From: Serpula lacrymans var. lacrymans S7.9
Lineage: Eukaryota; Basidiomycota; Agaricomycetes; Boletales; Serpulaceae
Direction of reading: 5' to 3'
Length of the DNA: 64,000 nt
Assembly (NCBI RefSeq): GCF_000218685.1
Contig: NW_006763295.1
Span: 1,844,430-1,908,429, forward strand
This document shows, one piece after another, positions 32,964 to 44,865 of this stretch (its first letter is position 1; each line of letters begins with the position of its first letter). The position numbers were made by a program, and so were the translations under genes. A model generated the notes under the pieces. The model was not told where the DNA came from and made no database searches. It worked only from the letters and a program-made list of their open reading frames with translations.

Positions 32964-33367
32964 TGCGGGTATGGATTTGAAGCATATATGAGCTTTCCGA
33001 ATATGCAGAGGGTATCAGTGACCCCTTGGTCCAAGGACAGCGACGATGGCAGGAAACAGAAAAGAGGCGAGGATTCGAAGTTCTTGTTGCGCGTGCATGT
33101 CGCGTCGTCAACAAACAACAATCCAGTCCACGTGCTCACGTCCCACGGTCCATGGTCCATCCCATGGTCCACAGGTCCACAGGTCCACGGCTCAGTCACT
33201 ATCACTCTACAGTCTAAGCAAACAAACGCATGTCACATTATTCTGACTGCCCTGTCTGTGCAGCAGCGCTCCAGATGGAAAACAAGTACGGTATTGTTCA
33301 TGTCCACCACTCCCTCTAGACCCGACTGCAGACTATCCTTCTAATGAGTACCTTCGCGTCTACTTGT
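32964..33367. other. Intergenic, RAX2 5' flank and complex I subunit gene 3' flank
   Basis: A run of short imperfect repeats of GGTCCACA/GGTCCATG lies at 33136-33190. No further gene is seen. Confidence 0.5.
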
Positions 33368-33998
33368 CTATTCGCTCGCCGTCTTCACAGTAACAGAGCT
33401 CATGTCGACACCAGTTCCCACTGATTGCAGATGCGACGAGCCCGCATCTAAGGATCTATAACAGCCCATACCAGGTCACATCATCTGGCCTTTGGGAGCA
33501 TAGATCAGGTACTCACTGAGGGTGTCTATACCGATGCAGATTGGGTCTTTTTGCATCCGTCTGCAGTATCGTATTGTCCGAGATCTGCTGCGACAAAAGC
33601 AAGTGCTTTTCGTTGATTCTAGCCCAGATTTCACTAGGTGTCCCGTAATGAGCAAGGTACCGCGTGAGATAGACATCTTCACCGGGCGCCGGGGCGTATT
33701 TATAAAACCCAACTACAGCGAGCGAGAGCAGGAATGTATTGCGCCAGAAAGGAGTGTTGAAGCCAGCTGTTTCCCAATCCAGGTTGTGTTTTTTTTCGCA
33801 AAGGATTCCATGTTCAGTTCGAGAAAAAAAGGTAGATAAAGACAGAAAGGCTCTACCTTCGCGCGGGTATTGCGTGGCATCCTGGTGCTCGTCGTGGTGC
33901 TCGTGCGAATGACTGTCATGGGATGCGAATCTCCGTTGCAGGATATGTGTTGCTGCTGGCTTTGGACGGACGAGCAGCGCTGCTCGTGCCACGGACAT
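33368..33998 (-). CDS. Mitochondrial complex I subunit, ESSS/NDUFB11-like
   Basis: This is an accessory subunit of NADH:ubiquinone oxidoreductase in the inner membrane. Exons 33998-33857, 33766-33517 and 33455-33368 give 159 residues. The N terminus is a typical mitochondrial presequence (RAALLVRPKPAATHILQRRF). It is followed by a His/Asp/Glu-rich stretch, then PFWRNTFLLSLAVVGFYKY with a single membrane helix, and then the family-like AHYGTPSEIWARINEKHL and AKRPNLHRYRHPQ. The end SSVTVKTASE comes from the third exon. The family call rests on this recalled pattern and on length. Confidence 0.8.
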
Positions 33999-34285
33999 GT
34001 TGTTGGTATGCGGAGAGGATCAAGCTCGTGTATAGCCGGCCCTCAATCCGACATCGGGTCTCATTGACTATTACGGCAACTCCATCCTGCTTTACGGGCT
34101 CTCCTCCTACGGTATCACCCGAGCCTACCTTCCTCACTACCACATCCCGGTGCATCCCATCCATCTTCTCGCACACCGGGATATTCGTATGGCTGATTAT
34201 TCTCTTTCACGATCTGGGCATATCACTGGAACGCGATTCAAAAAATGACCACATTCAGGACCTGTCAGCCTCCACCCAGGTTAAA

Positions 34286-34852
34286 ATGCTACGAAACGCG
34301 ATCCTCTTCAACGCAACATCAAGGCAAAAGACAATGACCACAAAGACTTTCCGAGAGCAACCTCCCCATCTCTCCCCGTATCTCTCTCGCTCCCCACTTG
34401 TGCCAACCGCCACTGCGACCGACGAAAAGCATCCAACCCAGCCCTTTCCAGACGTTGAACACCCCTTGCCTCTTCTACCTCCCTCAGAACCATCACAGCC
34501 CCACATACGCACCCTACCATCATCCACCAGCACCCAGCTAACCTCCCCATGGTCCTTCGTCTCCCTTTCCTCCTCCGACTCCTCCGAAACCATCACCCTC
34601 CCCATGGCCCATCATTTCCCCGAACTAAACGAGCCCCCATCCGACGAGTCGCTCTCTCCTGTTGCACGCGCGATAGTTACCCCAGCAGAAGTCTTATTCT
34701 TACTCAACCTTCTCGACGATCTAGATGCCGACGCTTCCCAGGAAGTGGCAAGAGTAAAGATGGCTATACGCGAGACTCACATGCTTATCAGCGAGTATAA
34801 AGAGAACAGACCTGGCATAAATAAACATCATCTGCCGTTGTTGGCTTTTTGA
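34286..34852 (+). CDS. Hypothetical protein, Pro/Ser-rich
   Basis: This open frame of 188 codons continues further upstream without a stop, so the start is a guess; the ATG at 34334 is an alternative. The sequence is Pro/Ser/Thr-rich and ends in a compact, helical part (TPAEVLFLLNLLDDLDADAS, ARVKMAIRETHMLISEYKEN) that looks like a real fold. No signal or membrane segment is seen from these starts. I recognise no family. Confidence 0.45.
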   Translation: MLRNAILFNATSRQKTMTTKTFREQPPHLSPYLSRSPLVPTATATDEKHPTQPFPDVEHPLPLLPPSEPSQPHIRTLPSSTSTQLTSPWSFVSLSSSDSSETITLPMAHHFPELNEPPSDESLSPVARAIVTPAEVLFLLNLLDDLDADASQEVARVKMAIRETHMLISEYKENRPGINKHHLPLLAF

Positions 34853-35147
34853 CCGCGCTGTACCTTTTTGCGTGGTATATCACTTGAATGACATGTCATT
34901 AAACTTTACCATGCGCGATGTTTTCAACCAGACGTGTCGCGAAAGACGACCGCCCGTATACGACCCGTTAGCGCTAGTCAGCCACAGTTGTGATAGGGGC
35001 TCCTCTAAAAAGGACATGTCTCAATCATCATACCCATTAGAGTCACAAGCTCCGATAGCGGTGAGGCTGACCAGAAACACAACACCGTGACAGCCATCTC
35101 CCTGATCCACTGATTCAATCCACCGCACAACTTGATCCACATCCAAC

Positions 35148-35676
35148 ATGAGTGAGCAACCACCCACCTCCCTTCTGACAGACACAGCACTGATCAATCC
35201 ATCTCAGGCGAGAGACAAACCCCCCACCGTCGTCAGTCCACTCTTGATGAACAGACCATGAAGGCGCTCGAGAGACGTCTCAGTAACAGGCCAGAGAAAG
35301 AAGAGTTGGTGGATCGTAACATCCTCAAAGGTAAGTGTCATCTTCAACGGCACAAGACGCTGCAAGATCCTCATACTACTCTTGCACGTGCCCCCACAGA
35401 GGACAACGTTGCGCCTGCCCTCGCAGCCGCAAAGGAGAGGCTTCAAAGGTCTCAGTTAGAGGTTAGTCACAGCCATGCTCTTAGATACTGGATACGATGA
35501 TCGATGATGGTTTAATCGCAGGACAAAATCTCTCAGGCGTTGCAGCAGCGCTCCAAGCCCGAAGATCTCGTGAACAAAGGAATCATTGCAGGAGGTATAT
35601 CCCACTCCCACACCAAACCAAATCAAACACACTCAACGGTTTTCCACCAGATCAATTTGCACCAGCATCCGCTTAA
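35148..35676 (+). CDS. Small RPEL-repeat protein
   Basis: Five exons (35148-35151, 35208-35330, 35400-35461, 35522-35594 and 35651-35676) add to 288 nt, 95 residues. Two RPEL motifs are visible: LERRLSNRPEKEELVDRNIL (residues about 22-41) and LQQRSKPEDLVNKGIIAG (about 70-87). In animals RPEL motifs bind G-actin; in fungi proteins of this size are known but their role is unclear. The first exon carries only four coding nucleotides. The frame fits only with this splicing, and the reading across all four introns stays in phase. Confidence 0.8.
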
Positions 35677-35907
35677 ACCCACAAGCGCTCAGTCTCAAAA
35701 CCCAATCTTGTATAATACAACGATGTTCCCCATTATGAACGTCAACTTGGATAGCTGTACAATAGTTGTGCCTATGAAATGGTCTATGAAACTTGTATTT
35801 TATGTAAACATCAAACGGACATGATAATGGTAGATAAATAAGAGATGAGACGTACTGAAAAAAAGAGTGGGGTGATGTTGATTTCGAAAATGGTTATACC
35901 GGTCCAT

Positions 35908-36573
35908 CTACTCGCGAGGTTTCCTCATTCTATCTCTCATCTCCCTAGCTGCCCTCTTGGTTCCCTCGCCCCCTGCCCACCCACGCCGTCTCAGCCAACC
36001 GACCAGTCTAGGCGTGAACGCCGCCGTGAGACCCACTCTAACGGGCAAGAACAGCGTCTTGTGAACGGTGTAAGCCAGCACGAGCATCGCATACAGACCC
36101 TCGTGGCCATTACCGCCACCACTTGGACTCTCGATCTCGTCTCTGCCAGGTTCCGGTGGCTTAGAGTGCAGCAGCCCCGCAACAAGCTCTTTGACGGTGG
36201 TTGTCAAGCGAGCGACATGCTCCGCGCCTAGGAGGTTGATGCCAACGAAAGCGACACCAAAGTCCAAGGTAGAAAGGATGAGGTACACTCCCAGAGCGTA
36301 CCAGCCATAAGCTTTTATAAGGTGTTTTAGTCGCTGGGACAGGGTTGCGTCTGGAGGCAAGTCGGTGCGGGTGTCATTTGAAGGCGAGGGTGGTGGCGAG
36401 GAAGAGGAAGAGGAGCGACGGGCGGGGAAGTGGTGGAAGAGGCGTGAGGGGAGACGTGATGGGCTTATTGACGGCGTCGAAGGCATCGAGCGCACTGCAA
36501 GCCTGGTCGTCATCGGAAGAATGGGTGCAGACACCCTGAAAAGTGGAATGCGAGGCAATAAGCGACGTATCAT
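35908..36573 (-). CDS. FAM210/DUF1279 mitochondrial membrane protein
   Basis: One exon, 221 residues from ATG 36573; an upstream in-frame ATG (36678) would add 35 residues, but the shorter form begins with a typical mitochondrial presequence (MIRRLLPRIPLFRVSAPILP). The DUF1279 core is LKHLIKAYGWYALGVYLILS and LDFGVAFVGINLLG, with a second hydrophobic part (GLYAMLVLAYTVHKTLFLPV) and a basic end (WLRRRGWA). Family members sit in the mitochondrial inner membrane and are linked to mitochondrial translation and homeostasis in animals. The gene shares a 457-bp promoter with SPE2. Confidence 0.82.
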   Translation of the reverse strand: MIRRLLPRIPLFRVSAPILPMTTRLAVRSMPSTPSISPSRLPSRLFHHFPARRSSSSSSPPPSPSNDTRTDLPPDATLSQRLKHLIKAYGWYALGVYLILSTLDFGVAFVGINLLGAEHVARLTTTVKELVAGLLHSKPPEPGRDEIESPSGGGNGHEGLYAMLVLAYTVHKTLFLPVRVGLTAAFTPRLVGWLRRRGWAGGEGTKRAAREMRDRMRKPRE

Positions 36574-37030
36574 TGTTAACGATTGCAGATTGATGAAGAA
36601 AGACGGTGGCGAACGGCGAGGAGAGTGGTGAGTGAGACGGCAGGAAGGTGTGCGTACGCCGTCGGCGGCAGCGAGCAAGACTCTTTTTGGTTGCGGGTCC
36701 GACTAGCGCTGGGGCGATGAGCGCATCTGGACCGGAAAGAGCCGAATAAATCTGCAGTTGTGGCTGTGATAAATTTTGAAAAAGATCGATTGGAAGATTT
36801 TGCCAGTTTCTTGGAACGTGGTTATCCCCCACATCCTCCTGCAAATTTCACTTTTGTCTGCGAGCTGGTCACTTCATCGTCTGCTCGCCTTCTCGTCTTT
36901 TCTATACAACATCATCCTCGTTTCATGCATTCTGGAACAGCCCTTTGCGGCGGGTACGAATCTCCATCTCGATAGCATCCCTACTCCCCATCTACCACTC
37001 CACCTCTCCCTGCGCTTCTCCTGAGTAACC
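36574..37030. promoter_or_regulatory. Divergent promoter of the FAM210-like gene and SPE2, with a short uORF
   Basis: The two start codons are 457 bp apart and point away from each other. A 16-codon upstream ORF (36925-36975, starts MHSGTALCGG) ends 55 bp before the SPE2 start. Pyrimidine-rich stretches (36976-37020) are typical of fungal leaders. The transcription start is not known, so inclusion of the uORF in the mRNA is inferred. Confidence 0.5.
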
Positions 37031-38559
37031 ATGTCGTTCAATGATGACAAGGACTACTCTGCCCCTTTTGAAGGCCCCGAAAAATTACTAGAAATCTGGT
37101 TTGCACCTTCACCTGCTCACGTGCCAGATGCACTTTCTCCAACCAATGGCAGAATTGGTCTGAGGAACGTCCCCAGAAAAGTATGGGAGGACATGCTTGA
37201 TATCGTCAAGTGTAAAGTCCTCAGTTCTATCGAAGGACAGGAAACAGACGCCTATCTTTTGAGGTGTGTATCTATAGTCCATCATATTACGTCTTGCACT
37301 CGCCAGCTGTCCACGCCCCCCTTATCGATGTAGATTACAGTTCCGTCCGCATCTTCGCTCTTCTTCTCTTCTTCCTGCACACAGCTTTTGCTCATTATTT
37401 CCTTTTTACTCTCCTTAGCGAATCCTCGCTTTTTGTTTTTGCCCATCGCATCATCCTGAAAACATGCGGAACCACTCTTAACCTCCTTGGTCTTCCTCGC
37501 ATCCTTGAGATCGCACGCGAATATGCGTCCCTTCATTCTGTATACCGTTGCTTCTACTCGCGAAAGTCTTTCATGTTCCCTGAGCGCCAGCTTGGTCCCC
37601 ATAGAGAATGGAAGGACGAAGTCAAGTTTCTCGATGACATCTTCCCAAATGGTGCGGCTTATACCGTCGGCAAAGTAAACGGCGACCACTGGTTGCTTTA
37701 CATAACAACACCTGGTGAAGGGTTTGCAAATGGAGAGACTGTACCAAGTTCTCCCGAGACTATCCCGTCGATGCTCCTTCAGAAGAAGGGTGGCACGCAG
37801 GAGGATGGCCAGGATATTTTACAGGCGGACAATTCCGAACCTCAATTCAATCAAGATTACACGATCGAAATTCTCATGAGCAACTTATCTCCAGAGGCCC
37901 GAGAGACGTTCTATTTCTCCACTCCCCCATCTCCATCCGATTCCGAGACGTCCTTGGAGACGTTTTCTAACACAGGACTGACACTGTCTTCTGCCATCGG
38001 TGTCACTGATCTGTTTCCCACTGATCTAACCACGTTGGATGCGTACGCATTCACACCATGCGGGTATTCTTCCAACGCGCTGCTGAAATGGGGGGGCCGG
38101 GGTGACACGGAGTCTTCTAGTAAAGGTGGTGAAGGATATTACACCATCCATGTCACACCCGAAGAAGGCTGGTCTTATGCCAGCTTCGAATGCAACGTGC
38201 CACTGTCGACAGCTCCGTTTTCCAAAGTGGATGACATTCCTGATTTGAAAACGCTCATCAGGCGTGTTGTGAACATCTTCCAGCCTGGGCGACTTTCCCT
38301 GACACTATTCATATCGAGCATGAATAACGGCAATGCCGAGGAGGAGGAAAGCGAGACAGCGGTGGAAGCAGCGCAGAGGGCGTTTAAAGCAGCACTGTCA
38401 ACCTGGCGCCCCATGTCATGTTCGTCTGATGGATCATCAGACGGAGGGCATGTGTTTGGAGACCAGGAGAGAGGAAAAAGAGGCTATAAGAGGACAGACA
38501 AGATCAACTACGAATTTGGGGGATACGATCTGGCATTTGCGTCGTTTGAGCTCCGTTGA
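37031..38559 (+). CDS. SPE2: S-adenosylmethionine decarboxylase proenzyme
   Basis: The enzyme decarboxylates S-adenosylmethionine to give the aminopropyl donor for spermidine and spermine. Exons 37031-37263 and 37419-38559 give 457 residues. The self-cleavage site is LSESSLFV, formed across the intron; the Ser after Glu (residue 80) becomes the pyruvoyl group. Further family motifs are LKTCGTTLNLLGLPRILEIA, YSRKSFMFPERQ, the Asp/His stretch GDHWLLYITT, TPCGYSSNALL and YYTIHVTPEEGWSYASFE. The C-terminal third has an extra acidic insert (residues about 395-405). The 155-bp intron is long for this genome. Confidence 0.95.
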
Positions 38560-39567
38560 GGGAATTGGAATTGGGGGTTTGGCAGCTTCCAATCAAGTTC
38601 TATCTATTTATTTTTTCGCTTTTCTGTGATTTGTTTTTCAAGTTTACGTTTCCAGCGCCTATGAAAGCAACAGGAAGAGATTTTTGTATTCGTTGGCGTG
38701 TTCGCAGTTGGCAGTTTTGTGTGATCTTTGTACGAGTTTGCGGTGAATATTTTTGATGATTGTATATGAGATGGGTTCATTTACGAATGCCGGCGGACCG
38801 AGGAGGTCGAGATCACAGGTGTTCATTTGGTACAGACGTACCTTCATGTCGGCAACAGGCGAGACGCTCACCATCAGTATGGACCAGAAGTAGGAGCTGA
38901 CTAAGAGAAAAAGAGGAGGAGATAGGGTTCCCATGCAGGAGCTATGTATAACGCAAGGTCCTGGGAGGGATGCGTTGTCGAACAGGGCCGGCGTACGGCA
39001 GGGCTGGGCCGGTGGTGGGCCCGGTATGGCATGGGACTACGAACGTCGAGTGGAAGCGAGGGCATCAGCCAGACCTCATAAGCATATTCATTTCAGGTAT
39101 GAACCACATGTGTGCTCGCTGCCTGCCACTGGCACAGCACCCTTCCGCTTTACGGTACAGCGACTCGCACCAATCAGCTCACCTCTATCGACCTATCCGT
39201 ACCATGCCTAAAAATACGGCCATTCAATATAGCTCACCGTCCTCGCACTCCGACATACGGACCGTTCTTCTCGAGCCCGGCCTGCCAGATGCGTCTTTCG
39301 TGAGCGAGCCTGGTAGTTTGCGATCTCTGACTAAGATCTGTCACAACTGCATAGTTTCACCGAGGACGTCGAGGCGTCCTTGATTTCACCCATCGAAGCT
39401 TTGCGGGACTTGGAATTCTTACCATATGCTCCATACACAGCAGCAATCAATCGAAGTCTCCTCCCCCGCTTCTCGTATAAGTTCCTCCTCTTCTCCTCAC
39501 CCAAAATGCCATCTTTTCCTGTCTCTACTATACCCCCTCTCCCCATATTCCCCCTCCCTGTACTCCC
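38560..39567. other. Intergenic between SPE2 and the PP2C gene
   Basis: Several overlapping open frames of 60-140 codons exist (for example 38970-39383), but none has clear coding features or splice-linked continuity with the next gene. Upstream exons of the PP2C gene here cannot be excluded. Confidence 0.4.
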
Positions 39568-41044
39568 ATGCCCCCAATCATATACAACGTTGTTTCCCTG
39601 CCTGCTGCCACTTCTTCAGATAATTTGAACGCGTTAGAGGAAGTCAAGGACTTTCTGACCACTGACCTCGGCCGCGGAGGCTCCGAGCGCTGGACTTATC
39701 GTCTTCTTCCAGAACACTCCCTTAATTCAGAGATCGAGCGCATCTCTACCCCCCAGTCCCACAGGTCCGTCGACAGTGTCACTTTTCAACCGTGTACAAC
39801 ATATACAGCTCGCTCCCAAGATCGATACAGCATCGAAGAATGGGACCTTCCCGGAGGAAACTGGCTATTCACGGCAATCTATGACGGTAATCCTTCTCCC
39901 CCGACGTCATCGTACAACACTGATCGTGCCAAATTTAGGTCACTGTGGCCATGATACAGTCACCTATGCGCAGCGGAGGCTTCCTTCTATGGTTAGAATG
40001 TCCCTCCAAGCACTGCTAAAGAGTGCCTCGTCTTCATCACTGCGTCCTGAGCTGGTTTCAAGGACTCTCTACGATACCATCAGGCACCTCGATGACTCTA
40101 TACGCTCCGATCTCTTCGACCTCTTTCCCCCAGATAAGCTAGAACGCATGTCCGATTCTCAGATTAAGCAGCACATCCTCAACAATGGTGCCGCATGGGC
40201 AGAAATATCTCCAATGTGCACTCAGGGCAGCACCGTATTGATCACCTTGACCGACCCTTCGCGAAAAAACTTATGGGTGGCTAATCTGGGCGACTCTCAA
40301 GCAGGTGAGAAGAAATGGGACACTGCCTCCCTGCATCTGATGTTTGACAATTGAAACAGTTCTAGGCACTCGGAGATCCCCAGGAAAATGGACGCCCGTC
40401 GTGATTAACGCCTCTCATAACGGGAACAATCCTTCAGAGCGTCAACGCATCATGAGAGAGCACCCGGGAGAGCCATATAGCATCTCGGAAGAAAGAGTAG
40501 TTGGATATCTCGCTCCGACGCGAGGTATCTGTCATTTATTTATTTTTCACCGGGCGGTCTCTCATTCATACTCATTCTCTTTTCTTAAATAGCCGTCGGA
40601 GATACATGGCTCAAAATCCCTGCCGCGTACTCTCGTCGCCTCTTTACAAAATATTGTCCAGAGTGGATGTCACCTAGACAGGTACACGAATTTGCCAATC
40701 GTATCTTGACGCCTCCCTACGTGTCAGATATTCCGGAAGTGTATCATCATACCCTCAACGTTTCGAACCCTATAGAAGATTATTTTTTGATCCTTTGCTC
40801 GGACGGACTGCAAGATCTGTACGATGGCGTAGATATGCACTTTAATGACAGACAGATGGTGGATAGATGGGTTAAAATTGTCGGACAAGCCATAGACTCC
40901 CGCGAGACGCGCAACCTGGCGTTGCGTCTTCTCCGTGATGGCATTGGTGGCGATAATGTACAGTTGGTGTCGCGGAATCTTACGTTAGAAATCGAGGAGA
41001 AGTGGATGGACGATGTGACTATCTTAATTCAGCGCTTCCGATAG
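39568..41044 (+). CDS. PP2C-family protein phosphatase (PDP-like)
   Basis: This is a Mg/Mn-dependent Ser/Thr phosphatase. Exons 39568-39886, 39939-40304, 40360-40524 and 40593-41044 give 433 residues. Motifs in order: AIYDGHCGHDT (metal-binding Asp; usual DGHGGH), GSTVLITLTDPSRKNLWVAN with GDSQA, LKIPAAYSRRLF, LILCSDGLQDLYDG, GGDNVQLVSR and the final DDVTILIQRF. The arrangement with the long middle region resembles pyruvate dehydrogenase phosphatase-like members. I see no clear mitochondrial presequence from this start, so the true first exon may lie further upstream. Confidence 0.85.
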
Positions 41045-41360
41045 CTCTGGGCCTTCCTTACTAAGTTGGAACTATTGTACGCCACCCCGCATTATACCAT
41101 ACTTACTTTAGACTTTTTGCTTTTGCCACATGATGTACCTATGTATTGTAGAGTCTCTTCCCGAGTTTGTCAGATTTCATTATTTAACAAAAAGAACGAA
41201 TCAAAAAAAAAAATTGTGATTTAAATAGTACTACATGGTAGGAGCCACCGACACGCATTCCACATGACATGGAGAATACAACATATCCGAGATGAAGATG
41301 AAAATGAAGATACCCAACGCAACCAAGATACAAGCATATATATATGTATGTAAAATCCAA
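41045..41360. other. Convergent 3' region, PP2C gene and Zn2Cys6 gene
   Basis: AT-rich, with an A run at 41202-41212. Only terminator and polyadenylation functions are expected. Confidence 0.5.
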
Positions 41361-43051
41361 TCACCTTCTAAATCCTTCCGTTTCGTAAGAAGTGTAAACA
41401 GGCTCCGCTTTCGCGCTATGGGAATTACCCGACTTGCCCCGCAGATTGCATAAGGGGCAAAGACGAATAAAAATTTCCGCCATTGGCCATGTAATGGTAG
41501 CCTACGTAATAACGAAGTTAGTCATATCACAAATTCAAATGTCTGAGCAAAGTTTGAGAAACTGACCATCCCGATTTGACGAGCTTCGAACAACATCACT
41601 GAAGACGAACCATGCGCTCTGTGAGCATAGACAAGGACATCGTAAATTTGATTTTGCACAGGAATTCTCTCAAACGCTGTGGTCCAGTCCGGGGAATTGG
41701 CATCTACGGCGTCCTTGGAAGAACTTGCAGAGAAAGTCTCCTTTCCCTTGGGACGCGAGAAATTGTCGATCCGTGCTATATAGTCTTTTCTCAGCTTCTC
41801 CTCTTCCCCTTCCTCTAGATGGAAGAATGCATCTCGTGGGATAAGAAGCAAATGGACTTTGTCAGAGCCTGAGCGTACGTGATGATATGCCATCCACGAG
41901 CGAAGTCGCTCCGAAAGATTTGCGTTATCGCCTCGCGAGACGAAACGAGAGAGATCAGCGTAAACGGCTGGAGGGAATGAGGCAGTTTCGCTGAGTTCAG
42001 GCGAGAGATCGCCCAAAAAGGTCGTGAAAGCCTCGTTGAAAGCGTTTCGATCAGGCATCTCAACAGAGTTGAGGGTGCGGATTCGCTGCAACACAATGTC
42101 AGGTAGCGGTGCGAAAGAAGTGTGAGACCATGATTCGATGCGCGATTTAGTGATGACCATTCCTTGCTCTGAAGGGAAAGAGTGCGAGATGAAGGATATG
42201 TGATTAGTTGATTGATTTCCTCTCGAACCTAAATGAGGATGTGGGGAGGAGTTGGGGACCCATACTCGGCCCTGATAGTCAGGAGTAAATCGGCTCGATT
42301 GCGGGTAGAGGGAAGGATCTGCGCCTTCGGATCTATCACGGTCATAGGAAGTCGGAGAAGGTGGTGTTCCGTAAGGGCGAGACGAAGATGCTATGTTTTG
42401 GCCGTAAAAGCTGTGACTGTCATCTTTGATACCGCTACGGATGAATACATGCTGCTCCTCCATACTGGGCATGTCTGACACTAGGAAAGACGCCGTTTTC
42501 GCACCATAGGGTGCCATTTGTCTATCCTTGATAGTTCCATGGTCTGATGGGACTTTATGCCTCTTTTTAGGGGTATAGTTGCATTCCGCATCATCTCCTT
42601 CACGGCAGTGATTGCACACCGGAAGATTCCGATCACACTAGAGCATCAGCAAGTTGTAATCTTATGATGGTTGGGAAGATAGAGTAGAGGATAAACGTAC
42701 CTTGAGATTTTTAAGACGACACCGATCGCATCTCGGAATACCTCGGTGGGCAGGAGTTGGTAAAGGGGTATATTTGCATTCTCTCCCACTTGCCCAAGAG
42801 CAATGATTGCATGTTGGAAGCACTCTATCGCACTGTGAGACGGCTCAATTTCTTTCCAGCGGCGATAAAAGAATGGGGCAGACCTTCAAATTGTTCATAC
42901 GACAGTGATCACACCGTGGTTTTCCTCTACGACCTTTCCATTGTGATTGACGAGCCATGTAGACTTTTGGATTTGGTATTCGAATTGTGAGCTGTCCATC
43001 ATCGTTGGGGTCTCCGACAGAATCAGTTCCATCCGGTGATGAGTCGGCCAT
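41361..43051 (-). CDS. Putative transcription factor with two Zn2Cys6 clusters
   Basis: Exons 43051-42884, 42832-42701, 42637-41567 and 41501-41361 give 503 residues. Two nearly identical binuclear zinc clusters follow each other: CDHCRMNNLKCDRVLPTCNH (from about residue 49) and CDRCRLKNLKCDRNLPVCNH (from about residue 85), each CX2CX6CX6CX2CX7C, linked by KYTPLPTPAHRGIPR. Introns 1 and 2 cut both clusters at the same codon (after NLK), so the second arose by duplication of an exon. The middle is Ser/Pro-rich; the end has a conserved-looking part (ALKEAFTTFLGDLSPEL-like, RDAFFHLEEGEEEKLRKD) and WPMAEIFIRLCPLCNLRG. Nuclear DNA binding is inferred; targets are unknown. Confidence 0.85.
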
Positions 43052-44865
43052 GGCAGTAGGTGACGTTTTGGGCGATATGCTGTGTGTGTTTTATTAGTTG
43101 GTGGGAAGGTTAAGAAAATAGAGTGCAAGGAGAGCACAGAGAAGGAGTGGAAGCCAGAAAACGTGCAAGGACCGCCACCAAGAAACGAGGAGCAAAAACG
43201 AGTGAGAATGAGGTAAGACGTACGAGTTAGGCAACGAGGTTACCAGCGCTTGAGAAAAAAAAAGCAGGAGCGACGTTTGGAAGCAGGAATGATTTATTGT
43301 GATGTCCTGTGGAATAAAGCCGCACGAAAGCAAGTGTTTTCCAGAGAAAGAAAGATGTGCAGGTCGGAATGCAAGGACGATCACTAGCAGGCGAGGCAAA
43401 CCTGAACGTACTTACAGACGTGACGTGACTGTCACAGTCTGTTTTTGTCTATCTTAGATCACTCGACGAGAAAAAAGAGGGGGTCATTGCCGCTATTTAA
43501 GTGCTCTTTCTTCCACACGATGCCAAAACACATCATTGTATCTTATATGACAGTCGCCGCGTGTTGCAGCCCAATCACAGCCACGCCAGCGCACCACAGT
43601 GCCTGGCGTGTCCTTTTAGGTGTGTCCTTTTATGTAGTTTAATATGCACAATCTGTGAATTATAGCCATCGTGGCGCCACCAAGTCAGTCTATGTCGCTT
43701 CTTGTGCCCTCTTGCACCGTCTTTTTGGCTCACATGAGGCACCGAAAGAGGGGCCACCTGCACTAGATGACTGCCACGCCATAGGAAAATACTGCAGACG
43801 AGTTAATACCGCGGAAGGATCCTTGAGGTTCGGAACCACATCATTCCATTTATGGCATCTGTAGTTCACTCTTCAATTGAGAACCCTCCTTCTCGGCTCC
43901 TTCCGCCCGATGCCGCGCCATTTGTCGGCTGCGGCCGGCCATCCGGACTGCATCAACTAAGAACGGTTTTGACGTGATTACAAAACTGAATAGCGCGGCG
44001 AACACTCCAACGGCTACTAGTATGTACTCTCAACGTTACTCTATCTTTTTTATCTGTTATCTGATTTATATACACATGACGTGGTCATCCATACGAGCAT
44101 CGCATACCGTACAATCACCGTCCTGGCTGCACTTCAGTCGCCTCAAGACGTGCTAACAGTGTCCTATCACATACTAATTGTGCGTTTTCCCACTATCAAT
44201 CCCTTGAGGTAAGATAAAAGTACCACTTCAGCACCGTAGCGTATGTGTTGAGCGTAACCATGTATTTATCTTCGCTGTCAAACATTAATATTCACTTGAT
44301 CGCTCATTTAGTTTAGCCCACTCTCTTCCCAGAATGGAAGCTTTGTTTTCGGACATGTAACTATTTCGGCTGATCGCAAGCAGTATTCGTGAGGTTCAAG
44401 AATATACCACACAGTGGCACACATTCCCTAGCACCCACGTTCTATGTTCTCTCATCATGCGGTCTCTGCTATCTATATGATTGGTCGCCAAAATCACGTT
44501 CTCAGCTGGATATTCAGTATCAGTCCACATATATTCGTGAGCCGTCACTTAACAACCTTGCTTCGCTGACCTTCTAATTCCTCTCTATCTGTACCCGTCC
44601 CACAAGTAGTCCTTTAAATCACATGGCATCACTGGCGCATGCGTCTAGGAAGCTTATAACCTCAGTTTAGATTGCTGATTCCTGGTTCTTCCACATGGGG
44701 GCCACCGCGCCCATCACGTCTATTGCCTTGGCTTCTCAGCTTCGCATTCCAGGCGATACAGGGATCTCTGGATGGCCAACGCTATAAAGCCGGTATCCTC
44801 GCCAAGATGATCTTCACGACCATATCCATCTACCCTCGTCTCTCTGTGCTATCACACCATTCACG
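43052..44865. other. Long intergenic region
   Basis: Only short open frames without splice-linked continuity. The part next to 43051 is purine-rich (43100-43280), as expected for the leader of the minus-strand gene. A TATA-like CTATAAAG near 44783 lies about 80 bp upstream of the next start codon. I see no RNA gene. Confidence 0.45.

Noticed and set aside
36760..36975. Plus-strand 71-codon frame upstream of SPE2
   Set aside because: It starts with GTG, not ATG; only the inner ATG at 36925 could be used, and that is recorded as a uORF.
39209..39383. Possible first exon of the PP2C gene (MPKNTAIQYSS...)
   Set aside because: It stops before any splice donor that would join the phosphatase frame; kept only as a remote option.
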